From positions 1-39,416 of the forward strand of contig WRAG01000022.1 of the NCBI GenBank assembly GCA_009780345.1: a DNA stretch of 39,416 nt, read 5' to 3'. The notes beneath the pieces were generated by a model. The model was not told the DNA's origin. It saw only the letters and a list, made by a program, of their open reading frames with translations, and made no database searches. Shown piece by piece: positions 9,043-16,180 of this stretch. Within the stretch, counting starts at the first letter, position 1. Every line of letters starts with the position of its first letter. The DNA comes from Oscillospiraceae bacterium. Its GTDB lineage: Bacteria > Bacillota > Clostridia > Monoglobales > WRAG01. The translations under genes were made by a program, and so were the position numbers.

Positions 9043-9864
9043 TTAAAAAAATCTTAAAGTCAGTTCCGCGATTCCTACAAAGTACGCGACACCAACTAAA
9101 ATCACAAAATGCAACGGATAGACTGCGTAAAACAGATATTTCATACTTCTGCCCCGCTCGCCGTTATATCGGCGTAACAACGGAATTACCGCAAGATTTC
9201 CTAGCGCGAAAACCATTGAAAGTATACCCATATTAAAGATGCCGTCAGCGCCGCCCGCAGTTTCTAATAGTTCCGCAGTTTCGTACGTTGCCGGAACCAT
9301 CATAAGTAAAGCCGCCGACGCCAAAACGAGCAGACCGCCCAAAAATCCGTAGGCTCCTGCGATTATGGACGGAATCGTGCGCCGTGTTTTTTCGGTTTGA
9401 ATTGTTTTGTATAAAATAACCATAATAGGGCCGATAATTCCCCAGTTAAATAGAACGCTTATTAACACTATAATTACGAATACGAACCAAAACAGTCCGC
9501 GAGATTTCATTTTATCGTACAACCAAAGAGTTACAAGCCCAAGCAAGAGGGTTGCGATAATATTAAGTTGAGGAATGTTAAGCCCCGAAGCGGCGTGCGC
9601 TTGCGCGAAAGCCGTCGCGAATGGGATTTGCGAAATTACTGCAAATATAAACATTCGCCCCATATATTTTTTCAGATTTGATGTGTGGTTGTATCCTTCC
9701 ACCAAAAAGAACGCCATGATAGGAAATGTCAGCCCGCCCGCGAACCACAGCGGAATTTCCAGCCAAAACGGCGTAATTTCGCTTAGTATAATGGCGGCGT
9801 GCTGCATTACCATTCCTATAATAGCGATCATTTTCAAAGTGTAGCCGTTGAATGTTTTTGTCAT
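9043..9864 (-). CDS. TraX-family polytopic membrane protein
   Basis: 273-residue, very hydrophobic protein with about eight predicted membrane segments. Its opening (GYTLKMIAIIGMVMQHAAI), the FPIMAFFLVEGYNHT segment and the ending AVYPLHFVILVGVAYFVGI match what I know of TraX proteins, which acetylate pilin in F plasmids. Chromosomal Firmicutes members are of unknown role and may be acyltransferases. The start is supported by AAAGGAG. It ends 23 bases before queA. No conjugation genes are nearby, so the plasmid role is unlikely here. Confidence 0.85.
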   Translation of the reverse strand: MTKTFNGYTLKMIAIIGMVMQHAAIILSEITPFWLEIPLWFAGGLTFPIMAFFLVEGYNHTSNLKKYMGRMFIFAVISQIPFATAFAQAHAASGLNIPQLNIIATLLLGLVTLWLYDKMKSRGLFWFVFVIIVLISVLFNWGIIGPIMVILYKTIQTEKTRRTIPSIIAGAYGFLGGLLVLASAALLMMVPATYETAELLETAGGADGIFNMGILSMVFALGNLAVIPLLRRYNGERGRSMKYLFYAVYPLHFVILVGVAYFVGIAELTLRFF

Positions 9865-9980
9865 GGTTGTATTCTCCTTTCGTTAGGGCTTTGCCCTAAA
9901 AATCCATTTTTGCCGCTGAGGCGGCGAGCTTTAAAACCTTATTAAGGTATGCCCTAGGGCAAAAGTTCGTCAAGGGTATT

Positions 9981-10050
9981 AGAACGGCAAAAAGCGCCGT
10001 TGAAACGGCATAATGTAATGCCACGCGCTAAAGCGCGGACTGCCGTTACC
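9981..10050 (+). repeat. Nested 70-base three-hairpin module, copy 1
   Basis: It sits exactly in the loop of the GTCAAGGGTATT/AATACCCTCGAC stem, which in copies C and F has only the four-base loop ATCG. It folds into AACGGC/GCCGTT, GGCAT/ATGCC and CGCGCT/AGCGCG hairpins and ends in GCCGTTACC. A diverged copy lies inverted at 39318-39389, inside a different module. Confidence 0.8.
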
Positions 10051-10091
10051 GAATACCCTCGACACACCCCGAAAAACTTTGACGGCAAAAG

Positions 10092-10165
10092 AAGCTGAAA
10101 CTCCTCGCACAAGACGCTTCGGAGGGCTAAATCTCTAAGCAGTAAACTGCTAAGAGCTTTATGCC
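10092..10165 (+). repeat. Nested 74-base module (AAGCTGAAACTCC type), copy 1
   Basis: It interrupts the GACGGCAAAAGTTTTATCAAAACCGTCGCC stretch seen intact in copy C. It contains CTCC..GGAG and AGCAGT/ACTGCT hairpins and ends in GCTTTATGCC. A nearly identical copy lies inverted at 19762-19836 at the matching position of copy F. Confidence 0.8.
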
Positions 10166-10534
10166 AACCGTCGCCACTATGCCGCCGACCCGCCCAAAAA
10201 GCAGGCGGGTACCCCGTCTGGCATGAGAGCGACAAAAGTTAGCGAACCGCATTCGCGGAAGACTAGCGAGATAATCCGCCGCTTACGTTCGAGCATGCGG
10301 CTTTTGCCGCCGTAGTTACTTAACTGATACGCAGATGTTTGCACATCTTTATAAGCGGCGCGCTTTTAATAGCGCCATAGCGCGTTTGCGCCGCAAGGTT
10401 TTGGTAAAACTTTTTTAAAAGTTTTTCGTGGATTGATAAGGACTTCGATAAGTCCTTATCGCTATGCGGCAGCCGCCGCACAGCCCACAGAGCCTCGCTC
10501 TGAAAAAGAATTTGCCCCGTCGCAGGCGGCAACC

Positions 10535-12241
10535 TTACCGACTCATATATGTCCCCGACAAGAAGTGCATCAAGATTTGGTCGTATGTGTAGCCCGCCTC
10601 CGCCATGCCGCGCGCGCCGAATTGGCTCATTCCGACGGGGTTTCCCCAACCTCTTCCGGAGAAATAGAACGTGTTCGGGTCGGACCCTTGCGCGACTATG
10701 GTTGCAATATAATTGCCGGACGGCTGGGACGGCGTAGTTTGCGGTCCACCGCGGGCTTGCAGGCCCATCGCCGTCATAACGGTAAGATTTTGGCTATTTA
10801 TCGCGCGGGCAACTCCCGTTCGGTCGATAATGTATATCGGAGCGGCGTTTCCTCCGCCTGTACCGCCCGTACCACCGCCGTCAAGATTAGGAACGTGCAG
10901 CACCGACGGGCCTGTTCCGCCGCGCGCGACGGCGAAACGCTGAGAAAGCGTGGTCGGGCCGAATATAATCCGCGCTTGCTCGCGCATAAAGTCGCGGTAT
11001 CCGTTTGTTCCGGTAACCCGCATGCGCAAAACGTTGCCGGAGCGCGTATATTCGAGAACTTCGATGTTTGTCACCGTTCCGATATCGTGTCCGCGCGCGC
11101 GCAGACGATCGGTTGCTTGCTGAACGGTAAGAGTGTTGCTCCAAACGCCGTTGTTGATGTTTTCGGTGTCCTCATAGTGGTTTGAAACGGGTATCAAGTA
11201 CGGAATCGGGCTTACCCAAACGTTTTGGGAGTAGTCGCTCGGGCCGCCGAATGACGATGAATAGAATACTCGCGCAGGTCTGCCGTCAAATAGTAGAACT
11301 CTTCCGCTTGTTTCACGCACCGCGCGAACCGCCGATTCGATTTCGGGCGTTGTTCCGAGGTATACTTGGCAATGTACGGTGTTGCAAAGGTTGAACGGTT
11401 GTCCGGGATGCCTGTCCCCTGCCGTTACGGCGAAATTCCGCGCGGCGACGGCTTGGGCTTTCAACGCCTCAATATGCCAGCTTGCCGGCATTTCGCGCGG
11501 CACAACGTGGTAGAGATAATGCTCAAGATGAACCACGTTCGTCACCGTTAAGTTCCCGCCGTCGAGACGGATAAAGTCCAATCCGCCGCGGTAGTTCAGG
11601 TCCGCCGCAGTGTGAATGTTAAATCGCTGATTGTGAATATCCTCCGAAACCGGACGAACACCGAGCCCCAGCGTCATATGTCCGAAAACCATCACCGTTT
11701 CCATGGTATTCGCGCACATTACGTTGATTCGCCTGTCCGACACTTGCGCGACGGTCGCGGGGACGGGAGATTGCGCCGCCGCTTGTTGCGCAGCCGCGTG
11801 AGATATGTGCGTTCCGCCCCAAATATGATAAACCATGCCGATTACGGCGAGGTAGGTGTTTACGCCCTGCGCTCGGAGGTTCGCAATCAATGCCGGCGCT
11901 TCTTCGAGCGTAACATCTGAATGATACTGAACGTGATACGGTCCCCACCGCGCCGCGCCACCGCCTACTTCGGCGATTCCGTTGATTCCGTTCGCGTCAA
12001 GCGCGAAGTGCGTATCTTTGCGGATTATAACGTCGCCGACCTGCCAAATCGGCGTGAAGTTGACACCTTGATAGTAGCCGAGCCACAATCCGTCGGGCGA
12101 TGTGATTTTCATATTTGTTCGCGCGTTGTCGCCAAAATATAAGCCAACCCGAAGAAACTCGGGCAGCGTAAACGCCGACGCGGTTATGCTTGCAGATATA
12201 ATCAATATTAAAATTAGGATGATCGCGATTAGTTTTTTCAT
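10535..12241 (-). CDS. Secreted SpoIID/LytB-domain protein
   Basis: 568 residues with an N-terminal signal peptide (MKKLIAIILILILI..., cleavage probably after ASA). A long N-terminal region of unclear fold follows, then a SpoIID-type domain from about residue 230 (VVHLEHYLYHVVPREMPASW, ALKAQAVAARNFAV, CQVYLG, FYSSSFGG). A Gly-rich linker (GGGTGGTGGGN) precedes the closing GRGWGNPVGMSQFGARGMAEAG segment. In SpoIID this fold is a lytic transglycosylase cutting glycan strands lacking stem peptides. The Glu in VPREMPASW matches its catalytic position. Start supported by AGGAGG. Because SpoIID domains also occur outside sporulation, I call it a cell-wall enzyme, not spoIID itself. Confidence 0.88.
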   Translation of the reverse strand: MKKLIAIILILILIISASITASAFTLPEFLRVGLYFGDNARTNMKITSPDGLWLGYYQGVNFTPIWQVGDVIIRKDTHFALDANGINGIAEVGGGAARWGPYHVQYHSDVTLEEAPALIANLRAQGVNTYLAVIGMVYHIWGGTHISHAAAQQAAAQSPVPATVAQVSDRRINVMCANTMETVMVFGHMTLGLGVRPVSEDIHNQRFNIHTAADLNYRGGLDFIRLDGGNLTVTNVVHLEHYLYHVVPREMPASWHIEALKAQAVAARNFAVTAGDRHPGQPFNLCNTVHCQVYLGTTPEIESAVRAVRETSGRVLLFDGRPARVFYSSSFGGPSDYSQNVWVSPIPYLIPVSNHYEDTENINNGVWSNTLTVQQATDRLRARGHDIGTVTNIEVLEYTRSGNVLRMRVTGTNGYRDFMREQARIIFGPTTLSQRFAVARGGTGPSVLHVPNLDGGGTGGTGGGNAAPIYIIDRTGVARAINSQNLTVMTAMGLQARGGPQTTPSQPSGNYIATIVAQGSDPNTFYFSGRGWGNPVGMSQFGARGMAEAGYTYDQILMHFLSGTYMSR

Positions 12242-12276
12242 TAGTTCCTCCTATTTCGTGCCTCGCGGCACAAAAT

Positions 12277-14007
12277 TCACATTGTATCAGCGTGCGGCGC
12301 GGGATTGGTGCAGGCTTGTCTGCTCTCCTCCGCCATTTTCAGCATTTCCTCCGCGTTTTGCAGGGTTAAATCGGTCACCGTTACGCCGCCGATAATTCGA
12401 GCGAGTTCGTATGTGCGCCCGGCTTTGTCGAGTTTTATGACCTGCGTCGATGTTCGCTCGTCGTTTATGTCTTTTTGGACGAGGTAGTGCCTGTCCGCCA
12501 TTGCGGCAAGCTGCGCCAGATGCGTTACGCAGATGATAAGTTTGTCTTTCGAGATTTTGCGGATTTTTTCGGCGATTTTTTGCGCCGCGCGACCCGAAAC
12601 TCCGGCGTCAATTTCGTCGAATATCAGCGTGTCGACTGTGTCGCTGCTTGCCAAAATCGACTTGATTGCAAGCATAATCCGCGACATTTCGCCGCCCGAC
12701 GCGATTTTCGAGAGCGGCTTTAAATCTTCGCCGACGTTGGCGGAAATCATAAATTCCACATTGTCTTGCCCGTTTGCGCCGTAGCGAATTGCGCCGTTTT
12801 CGTCGTATAAATCCTCGATTTTTACCGAAAATTGCACCCGCTTCATATCCAAATCTTCAAGTTCGGCGGTTATTTTTTCTTCCAGCGTTTTTGCGGCGTT
12901 GCGGCGTTTTATCGAAAGTTCTGCCGACAATTTTTGCATATTTTCGTTCGCGATATGCAAATCAAGCTTCAATTTTTCCAAAGTTTCGTCGCTGCTTTCG
13001 ATTTCTGCCGATTCTTGCGAAATTTTTTCGTAATATTCCAAAATATCCGAAATTTCCTCACCGTATTTGCGTTTGAGGTTGAAAATCAGGTTCGCGCGAG
13101 CCTGTGCTCGCTCTTGCTCATGAGGGTCAAACTCAATACTGTCAATGTATGACGCGATATCAATCGAAACTTCGCGAAGTTCGATTAATATCGAATTTAC
13201 GCTCTCGTAAAATGGCGTAATCCGCTTGTCGTACCGCGCGGCGATTTCAAGTTCGCGCGCCGCGTTGTCCAGCAAATCGTGCGCGGTTCTCTGCTCGCCG
13301 CCGTAAATGTCGTTGTGCGCCGCGTGGATTGCGTCGCTTATTTTTTCGATGTTGCTAAGAAATTCGCATCGCTCGGCAAGTTCGACATCCTCGCCGATAA
13401 TCAACTTTGCGTCTGCGATTTCATCGATTTGGAAGCGCAGAAAGTCAAGCCGCTGCGTCTTTTCCGCCTCGTTGGCGGTGATAGTTTCGATTTTCTGCGC
13501 GGTTTCCCGAGCCAATTTATAGGCGGCGGAATATTTTTGCAAAAGTTCGGCGGTTCCGCCGAATTTATCGACGAAATTGATGTGCGTTTTGGGGGTTAGC
13601 AGAGTTTGGTTGTCATGTTGCCCATGAATGTTAAGCAAAAATTTGCCGGCGTCGCGCACCATTGAAAGGGTGCTTGTCCGCCCGTTAATGCGGCAGCTTC
13701 CCTTGCCCTCCGCCGTTAAATCGCGGGAGAGAATGAGCAAATCGTCTTCAATTTCGATACCCATTTTGGCAAGTTCCTCAAGGATTTGCGGATTCGTGAC
13801 CGAGAAAACCGCGTTCACTTCGGCGCGGTCTGCGCCGCGGCGCACTAAATCGCGCGCGGTTCGCTCGCCAAGCACCATATTAATGCTGTCAATCAATATC
13901 GATTTACCTGCGCCCGTTTCGCCCGTAAGCGCGGCAAAACCGCGGTCAAACGTAAGTCTAACCTCGTCAATTACAGCGATATTTTTGATGTGAAGTTCTT
14001 TTAGCAT
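12277..14007 (-). CDS. recN: DNA repair ATPase RecN
   Basis: SMC-like protein that acts early at double-strand breaks. It has 576 residues from the ATG at 14007, which has AGAGGT seven bases upstream; longer in-frame starts run into repeat element E. Visible features are the N-terminal LHIKNIAVIDE strand, Walker A GETGAGKS, a central charged coiled-coil region (about residues 160-360), the ASGGEMSRIMLAIK signature and Walker B TLIFDEIDAGVSGR. It ends the OLE-containing cluster, although about 520 bases of repeat separate it from nadK. The argR gene often found just before recN in Firmicutes is not present here. Confidence 0.96.
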   Translation of the reverse strand: MLKELHIKNIAVIDEVRLTFDRGFAALTGETGAGKSILIDSINMVLGERTARDLVRRGADRAEVNAVFSVTNPQILEELAKMGIEIEDDLLILSRDLTAEGKGSCRINGRTSTLSMVRDAGKFLLNIHGQHDNQTLLTPKTHINFVDKFGGTAELLQKYSAAYKLARETAQKIETITANEAEKTQRLDFLRFQIDEIADAKLIIGEDVELAERCEFLSNIEKISDAIHAAHNDIYGGEQRTAHDLLDNAARELEIAARYDKRITPFYESVNSILIELREVSIDIASYIDSIEFDPHEQERAQARANLIFNLKRKYGEEISDILEYYEKISQESAEIESSDETLEKLKLDLHIANENMQKLSAELSIKRRNAAKTLEEKITAELEDLDMKRVQFSVKIEDLYDENGAIRYGANGQDNVEFMISANVGEDLKPLSKIASGGEMSRIMLAIKSILASSDTVDTLIFDEIDAGVSGRAAQKIAEKIRKISKDKLIICVTHLAQLAAMADRHYLVQKDINDERTSTQVIKLDKAGRTYELARIIGGVTVTDLTLQNAEEMLKMAEESRQACTNPAPHADTM

Positions 14008-14035
14008 AAGGGTTACCTCTGTGATGCAGCGGTTG

Positions 14036-14530
14036 CCGCGTGTTTTTTGCGCCTGCGGGCGCGGGCGTTCATGCCGCTGCTGCGGCAAGCATTGCGCGGT
14101 CGCACGCGGCGAGTTAAGGACCAGTCCTTAACAATCCAGCAAGTTTTTGTGCGTCAAAAACTTGACTAAAACCGTCGCCCTCCCCGACCACAACAAAAAC
14201 CGTTGTGGCGGAACCGCGGGCGAAAGTTACTGCAAACATAGCGCACTCAACCAAACAATATCTCGCGCTTTTAGGCGCGAATCGGTCTCGACTGAAACGG
14301 CATTATATCTCGCTAATCTTTCCGCGAATGCGGTTATCTTGCCCAAATAGCGGCGCGCTTTTAATAGCGCGAAAGCGCGTTTGCGCCGCTTGTTTTGATA
14401 AAACTTTTCAAAAAGTTTTTTGGGGATTGACAAGGGTGTCAATACACCCTTGTCGTCCTGCGCTGACAAGCGCATATGCTACAGCGACTTCGCTGAAAAG
14501 GTTTTAAGCCCGCGCCTGCAGGCGCAAAAA
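14036..14530. repeat. Intergenic composite element copy E (both ends present)
   Basis: About 495 bases with clear inverted ends. The left end has GCGCCTGCGGGCGC, the stem GTTAAGGAC/GTCCTTAAC (14113-14132) and AAGTTTTTG..CAAAAACTT. The right end has AAAACTTTT..AAAAGTTTT, GGGGATTGACAAGG with the perfect 11-base stem GACAAGGGTGT/ACACCCTTGTC (14429-14454), and AAGGTTTTAAGCCCGCG with GCGCCTGCAGGCGC. Between them lie the GTCGCC, ATATCTCGCGC, CGCGAATGCGGTT and GCGGCGCGCTTTTAATAGCGC modules in uninterrupted form. It separates recN from nadK. Confidence 0.85.
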
Positions 14531-14534
14531 TGCA

Positions 14535-15377
14535 CTACTTCATCTTATTCCGCAGTATCTCAAAAAAATTCTTATCCGACAGACGAATAAGGTTGGTTGT
14601 GTACGGTGATTTCGTGATTTCGACGAAATCCAAATCCTCCATACTATGCGCCTCGTTTCCGTCGGCGGCAACGGTTGCATCCATTTTCGTGCGGTAGGTT
14701 ACACGCACGGTAATGCGTCTATCGCTTGACACGACAAGACTTCGCGCACGAATTGTATGCGGGCAGATGGGGGTGATAATAATTCCGGCAACTTTCGGAT
14801 CTAAAATCGCGCCGCCGGCGGATAATGAATACGCCGTAGAGCCTGTCGGCGTTGAAATTATAATCCCGTCGGCGGGATAACTTTCCGCTAAAACTCCGTC
14901 AATTTCAACGCTTAGATTTATCATCCTCGAATATTCGCCGCGGAATACGACAACGTCGTTTAAAACGTGAAAACTCTTGAATTCAATGCCATTACGCATG
15001 ATTTTCGCTTCAAGCATCATGCGTTGGTCGATGGAGTACTTTCCGTCAACGATATCTTTGAAAATATGAATATCGCCGCGCTCGGCTTGGGAGAGGAAGC
15101 CCATGTTGCCGTAGTTTATACCGATAAGCGGCACGTTTGCAACCGCCGCGTCTGCCGCGATGTTCAAAATCGTTCCATCACCGCCGATAATAACGCAAAT
15201 ATCGGCGCGATTCAGCACTTCAGCGCGAGAGAAATATGAAACACCGCCAACTCTTCCGCAAAACTCTTCTTCCATAACAACAGAAACTCCCATATCCGTA
15301 AGGAATTTGGCAATTTCTTTCGTCGCTTTAAGTTCGACATCTCTCCCGTCGTTGGGGATAATTGCGAATGTTTTCAT
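14535..15377 (-). CDS. nadK: NAD kinase
   Basis: Makes NADP from NAD. The 280-residue protein has the GGDGT motif (IIGGDGTILNIA), GINYGNMGFLS, LNDVVVFRG, and the NAD-binding ADGIIISTPTGSTAYSLSAGG segment. The ATGA at 15377-15374 overlaps the tlyA stop codon, which indicates a coupled operon with tlyA, dxs and oapA upstream. Confidence 0.97.
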   Translation of the reverse strand: MKTFAIIPNDGRDVELKATKEIAKFLTDMGVSVVMEEEFCGRVGGVSYFSRAEVLNRADICVIIGGDGTILNIAADAAVANVPLIGINYGNMGFLSQAERGDIHIFKDIVDGKYSIDQRMMLEAKIMRNGIEFKSFHVLNDVVVFRGEYSRMINLSVEIDGVLAESYPADGIIISTPTGSTAYSLSAGGAILDPKVAGIIITPICPHTIRARSLVVSSDRRITVRVTYRTKMDATVAADGNEAHSMEDLDFVEITKSPYTTNLIRLSDKNFFEILRNKMK

Positions 15378-16180
15378 GGTTTTCCCTCCTCGTGCGACGC
15401 TTCGACGATCGCGTCAACGTCAATTTCGCATTCCTCGCGCATTGCGGACTTGGCAATCCATAGCAAATACTCGATATTTCCCTCCGGTCCGCGAATCGGC
15501 GAAAAGTTTAATCCCAGTATATCAAATCCCGCTGATTTTGTAAATAGAATTACGTTATTTATTACATCTTTATGTACTTTTTTGTCGCGGACGACGCCTT
15601 TTTTTCCAACATTTTCGGGGCCCGCCTCGAATTGCGGCTTAATTAGGCATACCGCTTGTCCAGTTTCAGCGAGCAACTCGAACACCACCGGCAACACAAG
15701 TTTCAGCGAGATAAACGACACGTCAATGCTTGCAAAGTCGATGGTTTCACCGATTTGGTCGGGTGTCACGTGGCGGATATTCGTGCGTTCCATATTAATC
15801 ACGCGTGAATCGGAACGCAGGCTCCAGGCAAGCTGTCCGTAGCCGACGTCCACCGCAAACACCTGCCGCGCGCCGTTTTTGAGCATACAATCGGTGAAAC
15901 CGCCGGTTGACGCGCCGATGTCCATGCAGATTTTGTCGTTCAGGTCGATATCGAAAACGTTTAATGCTTTTTCAAGCTTCAAACCGCCGCGGCTAACGTA
16001 TTTTTGCGACTTAGAGCGAACTTCGATTTGCTCGTCGCCGGTGACAAGTTGCCCCGCCTTGTCCGCTTTTTGGTCGTTTATATAAACTTCGCCCGCCATG
16101 ATAATTCCTTGCGCCGCAGAGCGGGAGAGCGCGTGACCATTTTCGGTTAGGTAGATATCAAGTCTGATTTTATTGCTCAT
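15374..16180 (-). CDS. tlyA: TlyA-family rRNA methyltransferase (S4 and FtsJ domains)
   Basis: 268 residues: an S4 RNA-binding domain (LDIYLTENGHALSRSAAQ, GEVYINDQKADKAGQLV) followed by a Rossmann methyltransferase (CMDIGASTGGFTDCMLKNGA, AVDVGYGQLAW, IDVSFISLKLVLP, LIKPQFEAG). The actinobacterial TlyA makes 2'-O-methylations in 16S and 23S rRNA; the Firmicutes orthologue (yqxC type) is assigned by homology. It overlaps the end of dxs by eleven bases and the start of nadK by four. Confidence 0.94.
   Translation of the reverse strand: MSNKIRLDIYLTENGHALSRSAAQGIIMAGEVYINDQKADKAGQLVTGDEQIEVRSKSQKYVSRGGLKLEKALNVFDIDLNDKICMDIGASTGGFTDCMLKNGARQVFAVDVGYGQLAWSLRSDSRVINMERTNIRHVTPDQIGETIDFASIDVSFISLKLVLPVVFELLAETGQAVCLIKPQFEAGPENVGKKGVVRDKKVHKDVINNVILFTKSAGFDILGLNFSPIRGPEGNIEYLLWIAKSAMREECEIDVDAIVEASHEEGKP

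Larger units (their letters stand above)
9880..10534. repeat. Intergenic composite element copy D (both ends present)
   Basis: Near-complete copy, about 650 bases. The left end has TAGGGCTTTGCCCTA, GCCGCTGAGGCGGC, TATGCCCTAGGGCA and the GTCAAGGGTATT/AATACCCTCGAC stem (9969-10063), whose loop carries a 70-base nested module. Then come CCCCGAAAAACTTTG, a second nested module (10092-10165), the GTCGCC segment, GCGGGTACCCCG, the GTTAGCGAACCGC module, GCGGCAAAAGCCGC-like hairpins and the GCGGCGCGCTTTTAATAGCGC module. The inverted right end has AAAACTTTTTTAAAAGTTTT and the perfect stem GATAAGGACTT/AAGTCCTTATC (10435-10460). The end abuts the SpoIID gene stop. Confidence 0.85.

Noticed and set aside
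10433-11185. Plus-strand reading frame of 250 codons antisense to the SpoIID-domain gene
   Set aside because: It starts in repeat D and continues antisense to a clear secreted-protein gene; no family resemblance or ribosome binding site.
10535-12241. Calling the SpoIID-domain protein the sporulation gene spoIID and inferring spore formation
   Set aside because: No neighbouring spoIIR, spoIIQ or other sporulation gene is seen, and SpoIID/LytB domains are also found in non-sporulation proteins.
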